Shown: positions 17,527-26,044, counted from the first letter of the stretch. The stretch: 64,000 nt of DNA from JAXGQD01 sp040766665 (GCA_040766665.1 JAXGQD010000009.1:23889-87888); one strand, 5' to 3'. Notes: generated by a model from the sequence alone, not told the origin. Numbers and translations: made by a program.

Positions 17527-18884
17527 ATGTCATCACAGATTGAGAAAAAGACACAATATGGTAGACCTGCACATGGATTTTACCGTTGAAGAGTTTAAGC
17601 ACGGCATGGATTTTGCCTATAAGAAGAATGCCAAGCGTTTTAATGTGCCGGGTTTCCGCCCAGGCAAAGCACCGATGTCTGTGGCTTTGCGTTATTACGG
17701 CGAGGGCGCCCTTTATGACGATGCTGTAGATCATGTGGTTGGTCACGCTTATACCGAAGCTATCCGTGAGCATCAACTTGAACCGGTTGCCCAACCGCAG
17801 TTAAGCATCGACGAAATTGGTTTGGACAAGGGACTCAAGATTACTTTGGCCATCACCGTTAAGCCTGAGGTTCAATTGGGACAATATAAGGGGTGGAAGC
17901 AGTCAAACCAGATACGGAAGTGAAAGACTCTGAAGTAGAGGCTGAACTGAACCGTATTCGCGAGCGTAATTCTCGTATGGTCAGTATTGAGGACCGTGCG
18001 ATTGAAGATGGCGACACGGCTAATATTGATTACGAAGGTTTGCTGGATGGCGTGCCTTTTGAAGGTGGTACGGCACAAGCCTACGATCTGCGCATCGGCT
18101 CAATTCGTTTATTCCCGGTTTTGAAGAGCAGCTGATTGGCAAAAACATCGACGAAGATGTAGCCCTGGATATCACTTTCCCTGAAGACTACCATTCTGAG
18201 GAACTTAAAGGCCAAGCCGTGGTCTTTAACGTCCATATCAACGGTATCAAAGTCAAAGAACTGCCGGAACTGGACGATGAGTTTGCCAAGGACGTCAGCG
18301 AGTTTGAAACTTTAGCGGAATACAAAGACAGCATTCGTGAAAATTTACAGGAGCGCGCCGACAAGAATGCCGACAGCAGCTTCGAAAACGCCGCCATTGA
18401 TGCCGCCACGGACCTCGCCACCATCGATATTCCTCAAGTTATGATTGAGAACGAGCTCGACCAGATGATGCAACAGCAGGATCAGCAGATGCGTCAACAG
18501 GGGTTTAGCCTCGAGCAATATCTGGGTTTCCTGAATCAGGATATGAACTCTTTCCGCGAACAGGGTCGGGAGGTCGCTGAGCGCCGTGTCAAAACTTCAC
18601 TCGTTTTAGAGGCAGTCGCTAAAGCGGAAGCTTTCGAAATTACGGATGCGGATATTGAAGAAGAAGTCTCACGTATGGCCGAGAGCTACAAAATGGAAGT
18701 GGAAGAACTCAAGAATACACTCAATGATGATGCCAAAGAGTACATCAGTGACAATCTGAAAATCAGAAAAGCCGTGGCTTTGATAAAAGAGAATGCCGTT
18801 CCGGTTGCACCGCCTCCTACGGTTGCTGTGCCTGAGAAAGAAGCAGAAGCGACAGAGGAAACAGAGACAGAAACAGAATCCTAA
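17527..18884 (+). CDS. tig: Trigger factor (frame broken three times)
   Basis: Ribosome-associated chaperone with peptidyl-prolyl isomerase activity. The start ATG (17527) follows GGAGGATAG and reads MSSQIEKK. Frame must change at A5 17545-17549 (one A too many), G4 17890-17893 (one G too few) and AA 18102-18103 (one A too few). With these corrections the gene is 1359 nt, a continuous 452-residue protein. The ribosome-binding signature GFRPGKAP, an FKBP-like PPIase domain (IDYEGLLDGVPFEGG) and a C-terminal domain (after EFETLAEYKDSIRENL) are all intact. The last 25 residues are an acidic Thr/Glu tail. It lies upstream of clpP-clpX, a classic arrangement. All three defects lie in short homopolymers, pointing to sequencing error. 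Confidence 0.93.
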
Positions 18885-18913
18885 GAGGAGTTTTCTTTTG
18901 CCTATATCAAAGC

Positions 18914-18941
18914 TTGACTTTATTTGACATTCATTTAAAAT
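18914..18941 (+). promoter_or_regulatory. Putative promoter of clpP-clpX
   Basis: TTGACT (18914-18919), 16-bp spacer, TAAAAT (18936-18941), overlapping the left end of the 28-bp palindrome. Confidence 0.6.
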
Positions 18942-18966
18942 GAGTGGGAGACGTCTCTCACTCATT
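18939..18966. promoter_or_regulatory. 28-bp palindrome at the clpP promoter (possible operator)
   Basis: Two 14-bp arms, AATGAGTGGGAGAC and GTCTCTCACTCATT, with no loop and a single mismatch. It begins within the -10 box and covers the expected transcription start, a natural repressor site. It does not match the CtsR heptad or CIRCE element, and no T-run follows it, so a terminator for tig is less likely. Confidence 0.6.
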
Positions 18967-19040
18967 GTTATGTCCGGCAAAAGCCGCATGACATGAAGAC
19001 GGGTCAGGGTACGTCAATAAAAGAAAGAAAGGGAACGATT

Positions 19041-19625
19041 ATGAGTTTAGTTCCAATGGTTATTGAACAGTCCAGTCGCGGTGAGCGATCCTATGATATT
19101 TTTTCGCGTCTGTTGAAAGAACGTATTATTATTTTGAGCGAGGAAGTCAATTCGGTGACGGCCAGTTTGGTCACAGCCCAGTTGCTTTTCCTGGAAGCGG
19201 AAGATCCCGAAAAGGATATTCAGTTTTATATCAACAGCCCGGGCGGTGAAGTCAGCTCCGGTTTGATGATTTATGACACCATGCAATATATCAAGCCTGA
19301 CGTGCAGACCATCTGTATGGGTATGGCAGCGAGCATGGGCGCCTTCTTACTGGCAGCCGGTGCACCGGGTAAGCGTTTTGCCCTGCCTAATGCTGAAGTG
19401 ATGATTCATCAGCCTTCAGGCGGTGCCCAAGGTCAGGCGACTGACATCCGTATCGCAGCTGAGCATATTCAGAAGATGAAAGATCGTCTGAACAAGATTC
19501 TCAGCGAACGTACCGGTCAGGACTTGGAAAAAATCAAGATAGATACAGAGAGAGATTTCTGGATGTCTTCGGATGAAGCGCTGGAATACGGCGTCATTGA
19601 CAAGATAATGGAGAAACGAGGCTGA
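19041..19625 (+). CDS. clpP: ATP-dependent Clp protease proteolytic subunit
   Basis: 194 residues from the ATG at 19041 (AAGGGA upstream); an in-frame ATG at 18993 would add 16 residues unlike the family. The catalytic triad is complete: Ser98 in GMAASMGAF, His123 in MIHQPSGG and Asp172. The conserved INSPGG segment is at 64-69. ClpP forms two stacked heptameric rings that degrade proteins unfolded by ClpX or ClpC. It is two bases from clpX, so co-transcribed. The promoter overlaps a long palindrome, suggesting dedicated regulation. Confidence 0.97.
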   Translation: MSLVPMVIEQSSRGERSYDIFSRLLKERIIILSEEVNSVTASLVTAQLLFLEAEDPEKDIQFYINSPGGEVSSGLMIYDTMQYIKPDVQTICMGMAASMGAFLLAAGAPGKRFALPNAEVMIHQPSGGAQGQATDIRIAAEHIQKMKDRLNKILSERTGQDLEKIKIDTERDFWMSSDEALEYGVIDKIMEKRG

Positions 19626-19627
19626 TT

Positions 19628-21001
19628 ATGGCAGCAAAGGGGACAGGCGGCGGTAACAAGCGCGGCGGTATGGATAATTTCGAACCTCTGATTTGTTCTT
19701 TCTGCGGAAAGAACGAAAAGCAGGTGGAGCGCATGATCGCCGGACCCGGGGTGTACATATGCAATGAATGTGTGGATCTCTGTGCGGACATACTGGCAGA
19801 AGAAACCATCAAGCAGTACACGGAAAAAGCCGAGGACGATGCCGACGAGCAAGAGTTGCCATCGCCCGCAGAACTGAAGGCTGCTCTGGACCAATATGTC
19901 ATCGGTCAGGATCAGGCGAAGAAGGCGCTCTCTGTGGCGGTATATAACCACTACAAACGTATTTTTGCCAGCAAAATGAAAGAGATGAATGAAGTCATCT
20001 CTCGTACAAAGAATAAAAAGGATGCTAAGAACGAGCTTGCCCAAAAGCCTGCGAAAGCAGACGATGATGTGGAGTTGTCCAAGTCCAATATCTTGTTGCT
20101 TGGGCCTACCGGATCGGGTAAGACCCTCTTGGCGCAGACCCTGGCGCGGATTTTGGATGTGCCTTTTGCCATTGCTGATGCGACCGCTTTAACGGAAGCG
20201 GGCTACGTCGGTGAAGACGTAGAAAACATTCTCCTGAAGTTGTTGCAAAATGCAGACGGCGACATCGAACGTGCCCAACGCGGCATTATCTATATCGATG
20301 AAATCGATAAGATTACCCGCCGTTCCGACAATCCTTCCATCACGCGTGACGTGAGCGGTGAAGGCGTGCAGCAAGCTTTGTTGAAGATTCTGGAAAGCAC
20401 CATCGCGAATGTTCCCCCTCAAGGCGGGCGTAAACATCCGCACCAGGAGTTTATCCAGATTGACACCAGCAATATTCTTTTTATCTGTGGTGGGGCTTTT
20501 GACGGAATCGAAAAGATTATTGCCGATCGCATCGGCAAAAAATCCATCGGCTTCGGCGCAGAGATTCAAGATAAAGCAAAACAGGAAAACAAGAAGCTGC
20601 TGCGTGAAATCACCCCGCACGACCTGTTGAAGTTTGGCTTGATTCCCGAATTTATCGGCCGCGTGCCTGTCATTGTATCGTTGGAAGCTTTGGACGAAGA
20701 AGCGCTGGTACGCATTCTGCGTGAACCCAAGAATGCGCTTTTGAAACAGTATGTAAAATTACTGGAATTTGACGGTGTCAAGTTGAGTTTTGAAGAGGAT
20801 GCGATTACCGAGGTGGCAAAGCTCGCCTTGGCTAGACGCACGGGTGCCAGAGGGCTTCGTTCTATCCTCGAAGAAATCATGTTGGATGTGATGTACGATG
20901 TACCTTCCAGAAATGATGTCAAGGAATGTATTGTCACAAAAGCAGCCATCCTCAAAGAAGCTGAGCCAAAATTGGTGCTCAAGAAGGAAAAATCCGCTTA
21001 G
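19628..21001 (+). CDS. clpX: ATP-dependent Clp protease ATP-binding subunit ClpX
   Basis: 457-residue AAA+ unfoldase. The N-terminal zinc domain has Cys23, Cys26, Cys45 and Cys48. Walker A is GPTGSGKT (159-166), Walker B IIYIDEIDKI, pore loop GYVGED, and the ClpP-docking IGF loop is visible in KKSIGFGAE. Sensor 2 lies in the GARGLRSILE segment. A basic/acidic insert at about 116-147 (rich in Lys and Ala) before Walker A is longer than in most homologues. It recognises tagged or damaged proteins and feeds them to ClpP, encoded two bases upstream. A terminator follows. Confidence 0.97.
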   Translation: MAAKGTGGGNKRGGMDNFEPLICSFCGKNEKQVERMIAGPGVYICNECVDLCADILAEETIKQYTEKAEDDADEQELPSPAELKAALDQYVIGQDQAKKALSVAVYNHYKRIFASKMKEMNEVISRTKNKKDAKNELAQKPAKADDDVELSKSNILLLGPTGSGKTLLAQTLARILDVPFAIADATALTEAGYVGEDVENILLKLLQNADGDIERAQRGIIYIDEIDKITRRSDNPSITRDVSGEGVQQALLKILESTIANVPPQGGRKHPHQEFIQIDTSNILFICGGAFDGIEKIIADRIGKKSIGFGAEIQDKAKQENKKLLREITPHDLLKFGLIPEFIGRVPVIVSLEALDEEALVRILREPKNALLKQYVKLLEFDGVKLSFEEDAITEVAKLALARRTGARGLRSILEEIMLDVMYDVPSRNDVKECIVTKAAILKEAEPKLVLKKEKSA

Positions 21002-21049
21002 GGCAGAAGACCAGCGCCGGTGCGGAGTCATATTGTGAAGAAGTTGAAG

Positions 21050-21079
21050 AGGATGTCTCAAAATCGAGGCATCCTTTTT
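21050..21079 (+). terminator. Terminator after clpX
   Basis: AGGATGTCTC / GAGGCATCCT stem (one G-T pair), AAAATC loop, followed by a T5 run. Confidence 0.85.
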
Positions 21080-21080
21080 C

Positions 21081-21149
21081 GTCGCGCGGCTTGGCGTGTA
21101 GCGATACCGCTCGAGATTCGTCGCGTTGCTAGGTGGGCAGCGACTCCAC
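21081..21149 (+). repeat. Dispersed 30-bp palindromic repeat, copies 6 and 7 in tandem
   Basis: Units 21081-21110 (GTCGCGCGGCTTGG...) and 21120-21149 (GTCGCGTTGCTAGG...), nine bases apart, the same spacing as the pair at 16942-17010. Confidence 0.75.
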
Positions 21150-21260
21150 TTTGGCATTTGGCAAAAATGACGGCTGTGCGGTGTTTTCCCTCGAACAACA
21201 CTTCACAACACATCAATCCAAGGCGTTTTCTGGCAAAAATTACGTTTGCGCAGGGGAACA

Positions 21261-21360
21261 TTAGCAAGTTCTAATGCACAGCTGGAAATATTGTCGAAAA
21301 ACTGCGTTTATCACTTAAAAAACGATGCAATATTAGGAAGTTCTAATGCACAACCGAAAT
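21261..21360 (+). repeat. Pair of direct repeats TTAGnAAGTTCTAATGCACA
   Basis: 21261-21289 and 21333-21360 share TTAG(C/G)AAGTTCTAATGCACA followed by a similar tail ending GAAAT, 72 bp apart. Each unit contains TTAG...CTAA as a short inverted repeat. Confidence 0.75.
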
Positions 21361-21445
21361 TTTTGCCAATTATTAATCTTGTAACTCGAATCTTCGTTAT
21401 GCCGACTATTTCTCCGACCACCACCCAAGCTTACACCTGATGCAA

Positions 21446-21473
21446 CCCCAAACCCGAACCCAAACCCGAACCC
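21446..21473 (-). repeat. Telomere-like C-rich repeat, potential G-quadruplex on minus strand
   Basis: Five C3-4 runs (21446-49, 21453-55, 21459-61, 21465-67, 21471-73), each separated by exactly three bases (AAA or GAA). The minus strand therefore reads GGGTTC/GGGTTT repeats, fitting a three-base-loop G-quadruplex. Confidence 0.8.
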
Positions 21474-21498
21474 GAACACAAACTCCCCCCAAAAAACG

Positions 21499-21542
21499 AA
21501 AGCTGCCTCGCTAGCCCCTACGAAGGCCTTCGAGACAGCTTT
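21499..21542 (-). terminator. Terminator after the YdbC-like gene
   Basis: Imperfect long stem AAAGCTGCCTCG / CGAGACAGCTTT. On the minus strand it is followed by CG then TTTTTT, so it fits the minus-strand gene ending at 21632. Confidence 0.7.
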
Positions 21543-21631
21543 ATTCAGTCACAAACGCAAATTCATCGCGTTCTTGATCAGGCAAACATGCTCACTTAGC
21601 GAAAAAAATGCTAAGTTATCGGCAACAGCTC

Positions 21632-21916
21632 TCAGATACCGGCTGCGAGCGGATCAAAGCCTTGCAGGAGTGCGAGCATGTTTTCCGTTTCCGCACCGTT
21701 TAATCCGACGCCTCGCCCCATCTTGGTGTGCTCAGGATTCCAGTCTCGTATGTCGAGACGCGGCGCCTTGCCATTCCAGGAAACGATATTGAGCTCCCGC
21801 TTCCACCCGGATTTGCTGATGCCCAGGCTGCCTAAATGCGAAATGATCTCAAAACGTATAGGGTCATTCTGTGCATTGTTTTGTTCTGTCTGATTGTTTG
21901 TGGGTCTGTAGTTCAT
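21632..21916 (-). CDS. YdbC/PC4-family single-stranded DNA-binding protein
   Basis: A 94-residue protein with a perfect AGGAGG site before the ATG. After a polar Asn/Gln-rich N-terminal tail of about 20 residues, the core reads IRFEIISHLGSLG, then GWKRELNIVSWNG and LDIRDWNPEHTKMGRGV. This is the pattern of the bacterial PC4-like YdbC fold, which binds single-stranded DNA and RNA. It appears monocistronic, with its own terminator. The C-terminus (after LALLQGF) is slightly longer than in Lactococcus YdbC as I recall it. Cellular role not established. Confidence 0.85.
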   Translation of the reverse strand: MNYRPTNNQTEQNNAQNDPIRFEIISHLGSLGISKSGWKRELNIVSWNGKAPRLDIRDWNPEHTKMGRGVGLNGAETENMLALLQGFDPLAAGI

Positions 21917-22095
21917 GTGCTTTTCCTCCTAAATATCTTGAAAAGTATTACTGCTGGGAGTCTAAGCGAGAATCGTCTTGAGATTGGTACCATTCATTGG
22001 GCAAAACTACCTAAGACTCGTCAATCTTTCATAAATTACGGTTTAAGGCGTTCTGTAAGCCTTAGATTAAGGGCCTTGAGAGGGTTTTGCCCTGC

Positions 22096-22125
22096 TTGAT
22101 AATTAATATTACTCTCTGTTATTAT
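22096..22125 (+). promoter_or_regulatory. Promoter of the AraC-family gene
   Basis: TTGATA (22096-22101), 18 bp, TATTAT (22120-22125). A perfect dyad TGTCCAC ... GTGGACA (22159-22179) lies between promoter and gene and could be an operator or mask the nearby GGAGG. Confidence 0.6.
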
Positions 22126-22204
22126 GGACTGAAATTACCCATGAAATTGAATGAATTCTGTCCACGGAGGTGGTGGACAAAAACTCTGAGGAGTGGCAGG
22201 GAAC

Positions 22205-23137
22205 ATGCTGAAAGATTTAATCAAAGCTTCCGATAAGAATGTGCTGCAGGCACTGGGCTCAATCCCGGTGGTGACCAAAGGTGTCCTGCGCTCATTTGAA
22301 ACCGGTGACAATATTGTACGGCCCAGTCAACATAACGCGCACGAACTGACATATGTCAGAAGTGGGAAAATGAAGTATATCCTAGGTGGAAAAGAGTATA
22401 AGCTCAGTGAAGGCGAACTTTTTGTACTGAAACCGGGAATTGAGCACAGTTTTGTGGTCATTGAAGGACCGGTGGATCTAGTGGTGGTCTACTTTGCTTT
22501 TGCCAAACATAGCATAGCAGACCGCTCCAATCACAATTATGACAATGTCTCCAGTGCCTCGATTGACCAGTTTATGGAATTTGCAGGGGTAGGAGACGAT
22601 GATAAGAGTCAGGAACCGGGCTTTCTGCTGACCGGCAAAGGGAAGGCGAAAGTCGCGAAGTTGGCTGAAGAAGTGGTCAACGAGAGCGAAAACGATTTCT
22701 ATGCTAAAGATTTGATGATGCAGGCTCTGGCCATTGCATTGGTGGTGGAAGTTGCCCGCACCCTGAAAACGGCCTGGGAGCAAACTTTGCGAGTCAAAGA
22801 AGGTAAGGCTAGAGAACTGGTGCTTATTGCCAGAGACTATATTGAGGAACATTTTGCCGAGGATATTTCTGTTGCTGATGCAGCCGGTTATGTCTTTTTG
22901 AGTCAGGGCTATTTTGCCAGGGCTTTTCGCGATGAAATGAATATGAGCCCGATGGCTTACCTTATTCGAATTCGTGTGGAAAATGCCTGTGAGCTCCTGA
23001 AACGGGCGGATCTTAAGGTCTCTGCCATCGCCAACCGTGTGGGCTTTTCCAGTCCGCAGCGCTTCAATGCGGCTTTCCGCAAGCAAATGGGTATGACGCC
23101 GATGGAATATCGCCGCCGCATTTCCGGGAAGGCGTAA
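22205..23137 (+). CDS. AraC-family transcriptional regulator with cupin sensor domain
   Basis: About 310 residues. I prefer the ATG at 22205 (GAGGAG upstream); an in-frame GTG at 22193 is possible. The N-terminal cupin-like domain (about 20-110) contains HNAHELTYVRSGK and a FVLKPGIEHSF motif typical of AraC_binding sensors. The C-terminal domain (about 205-305) has two helix-turn-helix motifs, the second in VSAIANRVGFSSPQRFNAAF, ending with the GMTPMEYRRR consensus. Members usually activate sugar or stress genes after ligand binding. The YitT-like gene begins 9 bp downstream and is probably in the same transcript. Ligand unknown. Confidence 0.9.
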   Translation: MLKDLIKASDKNVLQALGSIPVVTKGVLRSFETGDNIVRPSQHNAHELTYVRSGKMKYILGGKEYKLSEGELFVLKPGIEHSFVVIEGPVDLVVVYFAFAKHSIADRSNHNYDNVSSASIDQFMEFAGVGDDDKSQEPGFLLTGKGKAKVAKLAEEVVNESENDFYAKDLMMQALAIALVVEVARTLKTAWEQTLRVKEGKARELVLIARDYIEEHFAEDISVADAAGYVFLSQGYFARAFRDEMNMSPMAYLIRIRVENACELLKRADLKVSAIANRVGFSSPQRFNAAFRKQMGMTPMEYRRRISGKA

Positions 23138-23146
23138 TCACTGAAT

Positions 23147-24070
23147 ATGCCACACAAAGAAACGCTGACAGCCGAGTTCAAGGCTTTAATGATTATGCTG
23201 CTCGGAGCCTTTTTGAGCGGTATTGCAGTCAACTTATTTTATATTCCAACCATGCTCACCATGGGTGGCATCAGCGGCGTGGCCTCAGTCGTATACCACT
23301 TAACCGATAGCGGCTTGAGTTTGGGTTTACTCACGCTGATCTTTAACCTACCGGTGTTTCTCTTGGGTTTGTTTTTTGTCAGCCGCCGCTTTATTCTACG
23401 TACACTCGTCGGGACTTTTGCTTATTCGGCGATCTTGGATCTGACCCAATTAATGGTACAAGACCTCTATGTACCACTGATTCTCGGCGGCGATCCTCAG
23501 GCAAAGCCCGATTTGTTTTTATGTGCTGTAGTTGGCGGGAGCCTTTTTGGTATCGGCTTGGGCCTCATCATGCTGGCAAAATACACCACCGGCGGCACAG
23601 ACATCCTGGCTGTCATTATTCATAAAAAACTGCCCCACGTCAGCTTGGGCATGGCGCTTTGGGTCATCGATGGTCTAGTCATCATCTTCTCAGCCGTTGC
23701 GTATTTCAACAACACCCCCAACAGTTTGAACATGGCTTTGTACTCCACCATTTCTTTGTTTATCTGCGCCAAGGCGATTGATTTAGTGGCGGAGGGTTTC
23801 AACTTTAAACGAACGGCCATCATTATTTCAGAACAGGCTGAGCTAATCGCTACGCGCATTATGGATGAACTGGGTCGTGGCATTACGGGATTACATGGCA
23901 CCGGTATGTACACCAAAAACAATAAAACCGTACTGCTTTCTGTGCTGGCTAAATCACAAATCAGAGAAGCACGGGCCATCGTCGCTGAAGTGGATGAACA
24001 TGCCTTTTTCTTTGTGATGGACACGCGCGAAGTCCTGGGCGAAGGTTTCGAAGAACGCAACGCTTTTTGA
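23147..24070 (+). CDS. YitT-family membrane protein (DUF161/DUF2179)
   Basis: 307 residues. Five to six hydrophobic helices fill residues about 15-205, opening with LLGAFLSGIAVNLFYIPTML and containing GGISGVASV and a TTGGTDILA motif typical of YitT proteins. The C-terminal soluble DUF2179 domain (about 215-300) contains GRGITGLHGTGMYT. The family is widespread in Bacillota and its function is not established. It follows the AraC gene by nine bases, so that regulator may control it. An ISLre2-family element sits 106 bp downstream. Confidence 0.9.
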   Translation: MPHKETLTAEFKALMIMLLGAFLSGIAVNLFYIPTMLTMGGISGVASVVYHLTDSGLSLGLLTLIFNLPVFLLGLFFVSRRFILRTLVGTFAYSAILDLTQLMVQDLYVPLILGGDPQAKPDLFLCAVVGGSLFGIGLGLIMLAKYTTGGTDILAVIIHKKLPHVSLGMALWVIDGLVIIFSAVAYFNNTPNSLNMALYSTISLFICAKAIDLVAEGFNFKRTAIIISEQAELIATRIMDELGRGITGLHGTGMYTKNNKTVLLSVLAKSQIREARAIVAEVDEHAFFFVMDTREVLGEGFEERNAF

Positions 24071-24167
24071 TGCCAAAACCGTTTCAAACTCCAATGTGCG
24101 AGCTAAAATCCTTTGTTTGACAAACTTTTACAATAAGTTGATGTGATTTTAATCTCAGACCACAAGT

Positions 24168-24176
24168 TCTGGGATG
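24168..24176 (+). repeat. Left 9-bp target-site duplication (TCTGGGATG)
   Basis: Identical to 25708-25716. Nine-base duplications are normal for the ISLre2 family. Confidence 0.9.
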
Positions 24177-25707
24177 GTTGGCGTAACGATTTAGGTGGTG
24201 GTTAAAAAATAAAAAAGAGAGATTCGAGGACCTATGTTAAAGTAGTTGTTGCTGAAAAACAGTAACGAAAGGTCGCAGGAATCTCTTATGAACAGTTTAC
24301 AGGAAATGGCGCAGCAATTCATCTATGAGATGTTTGAAATTGAATTGTTGGAGAAAGGATTTGCCCAGACGAGTGAAGAAATCTTAGACGCTTGCAAGCG
24401 TTTTGCACTGTCGGTGATGAAACAGAAGTTGGAAAGCACCGACCAGGCCTTAGCCGATCATGCCGATTTGAGGCCGGAATGGATAATCCACAAAAAAGTG
24501 GCAAGGGTCCAAGAAACCGTCTTAGGGACACTGAACTACACGAGGCGCTATTACGTTAATCGAAAGAATGGCAAACGCGCGTTTCTTTTAGATGTGTTGG
24601 TAGGCATCGAGAAACACGAGCGGATTAATCAGGCTTGAAGGCCGCGCTATGTAATGAGGCGGTTTTGCATTCCTATCGGATGAGTTCAGCCATAGCCTGT
24701 GAAAACCGTGTCAGCAAGCAAAGTGTGAAGCGTGTTTTACAAGAGGTCGCTGTGCCGGACGTTGAACTGAAAGCGAGGAAAGAGGCGGTCCCCATTATTC
24801 ATGTACAAGCCGATGAAGACCATGTATCGGTACAGGATGGTCGTCGTAATCGCGAGGTAAAATTAGCCGTTATTCATGAGCCTGCACGTCGCGTAGGAAA
24901 GAAGGGGGTCTTACCCCATAAGGTTCATAAGTTTGCGTATAAAGGCAGTGTTGAGAGTTTTTGGTCCAATGTGGCAGAGCGAATAGAGCAGCGTTATCCG
25001 GAAGCGGAAAACCTTCAAATCTACCTGCATGGTGATGGTGCTGCGTGGATACAAAGTGGCCTAGGCTGGCTTCCCAACAGTCGCTTTGTATTGGATCGAT
25101 TTCATGTCTTTAAGGTCATAAAACAACTGGCTCCAGTGGACAGTGTAGAGTATCTGGAGTTAAGAGATAGTTTGTTTGATGCGGATAAAAAGGAATTTAA
25201 GCGTCTCGTTAAACTTTGTCAGAGGCTTTACGAAAAAGATCCTGAACGTGTCAAGGCAATTCAAAACTACATCCTGAGCAATTGGAAGGGGATAGAAATC
25301 TGGACAAAAGACCCCAAGAGCGGAATCAGTTGTGCGGAGGGTTTGGTCAGTCACTGTTTGAGTGAGCGTCTGTCGATGCGTCCCATGGCTTGGATGGATG
25401 AGGGCTTAGGTCAAATGACAAAGCTGAGAGAGCATTACTTCAATGGTGGAAAAATCACGTGGCATGATTTCAAACGAAGCAGAAAACAAAGACTAGAGCT
25501 GGAAGCGATCGAAAAATCTGTTAAACTGGGGGAGCTACGAAAAATCAATGAGTCGGATAACATGCTCTCGTACCTTCCGTTAAGTTCATACAATTTCCCC
25601 AAACGAGATGCACGTTACCAGTTGTTTAAGCGTATTAGCGAAAGTGGCAAGGCTATTTGACGCATAGATCTTCTTTCTCTTACCACCACCATCAAAGTTA
25701 CGCCGTC
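24177..25707 (+). mobile_element. Complete ISLre2-family insertion sequence
   Basis: 1531-bp element bounded by imperfect inverted repeats: the left end GTTGGCGTAAC...GGTGGTGGTTAA mirrors the right end TTACCACCACC...GTTACGCCGTC. It is flanked by a perfect 9-bp duplication. It carries one UPF0236-type transposase gene whose frame is shifted once. It inserted between the YitT-family gene and the veg promoter, ending 17 bp before the veg -35 box. Confidence 0.92.
24288..25660 (+). CDS. ISLre2-family (UPF0236) transposase, frame broken by -1
   Basis: Transposase starting at ATG 24288 (GCAGGA seven bases upstream). The first frame stops at 24638 after ERINQA; the protein continues in the -1 frame as LKAALCNEAV. 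Adding one G in CAGGCTTG near 24632 gives one 457-residue protein. Recognisable family segments are VQADEDHVSVQDG, LHGDGAAWIQSGLGWLP followed by FVLDRFHVFK, and near the C-terminus GLVSHCLSERLSMRPMAW; their acidic residues are the expected catalytic ones. ISLre2 elements normally carry a single frame, so this is either an inactivating mutation or a homopolymer sequencing error. Confidence 0.9.
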
Positions 25708-25716
25708 TCTGGGATG
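25708..25716 (+). repeat. Right 9-bp target-site duplication (TCTGGGATG)
   Basis: Exact copy of 24168-24176 immediately outside the right end of the element. Confidence 0.9.
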
Positions 25717-25723
25717 TTTCGCG

Positions 25724-25752
25724 TTGACCCTATCACTAATTCGTGCTATCAT
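25724..25752 (+). promoter_or_regulatory. Sigma-A promoter of veg
   Basis: TTGACC (25724-25729), 17-bp spacer, TATCAT (25747-25752), 35 bp before the start codon. Confidence 0.85.
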
Positions 25753-25786
25753 TTGGACTGTAGTTTTTGCAGAACGGAGGCCTCTT

Positions 25787-26044
25787 ATGATTGTAAAAAC
25801 AGACTTAGATAAGTGTCGTGAAAAGATGATGGCCTGTGTGGGACAATCTGTCCGACTCACTTCCAACGGAGGAAGAAAGCGCCTCATCGTACGTGAAGGA
25901 ATCGTTGATCATTGTTATCCTAACGTCTTCACAGTCCGTTGCCCACGTGGTGGACGCTATCACGAACTTTTGTCATATAGCTATGTGGATGTGCTGACCT
26001 CAGTAGTGGAAATCACCCTGACAGACGTCCCCCTGGCACCTTAG
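25787..26044 (+). CDS. veg: Veg protein (biofilm formation stimulator family)
   Basis: 85 residues from the ATG at 25787, preceded by ACGGAGG. The sequence resembles Bacillus subtilis Veg throughout: VGQSVRLTSNGGRKR (an N-GGR core), then GIVDHCYPNVFTV and SYSYVDVLTSVVEI. Veg is a small conserved protein of Bacillota that in B. subtilis stimulates biofilm matrix genes. The strong promoter and own terminator make it monocistronic. The veg-ispE order matches B. subtilis, which supports the identification. The nearby ISLre2 element left the promoter intact. Confidence 0.9.
   Translation: MIVKTDLDKCREKMMACVGQSVRLTSNGGRKRLIVREGIVDHCYPNVFTVRCPRGGRYHELLSYSYVDVLTSVVEITLTDVPLAP

Larger units (their letters stand above)
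21080..21498. other. Non-coding repeat region between clpX and ydbC
   Basis: No believable gene. Contains two 30-bp palindromic repeats, a pair of 28-29-bp direct repeats (21261, 21333) and a telomere-like C-rich repeat (21446-21473). Confidence 0.6.

Noticed and set aside
18939..18966. Rho-independent terminator of tig
   Set aside because: The palindrome has no loop and no T-run after it, and it overlaps a promoter -10 box.
21081..21360. CRISPR array
   Set aside because: Repeats are few, unevenly spaced, and have no regular spacers; no cas genes lie nearby.
24600..24660. Programmed -1 ribosomal frameshift in the ISLre2 transposase
   Set aside because: ISLre2 elements encode a single transposase frame, and no slippery heptamer or stimulatory structure is obvious at CAGGCTTG. 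A missing G fits better.
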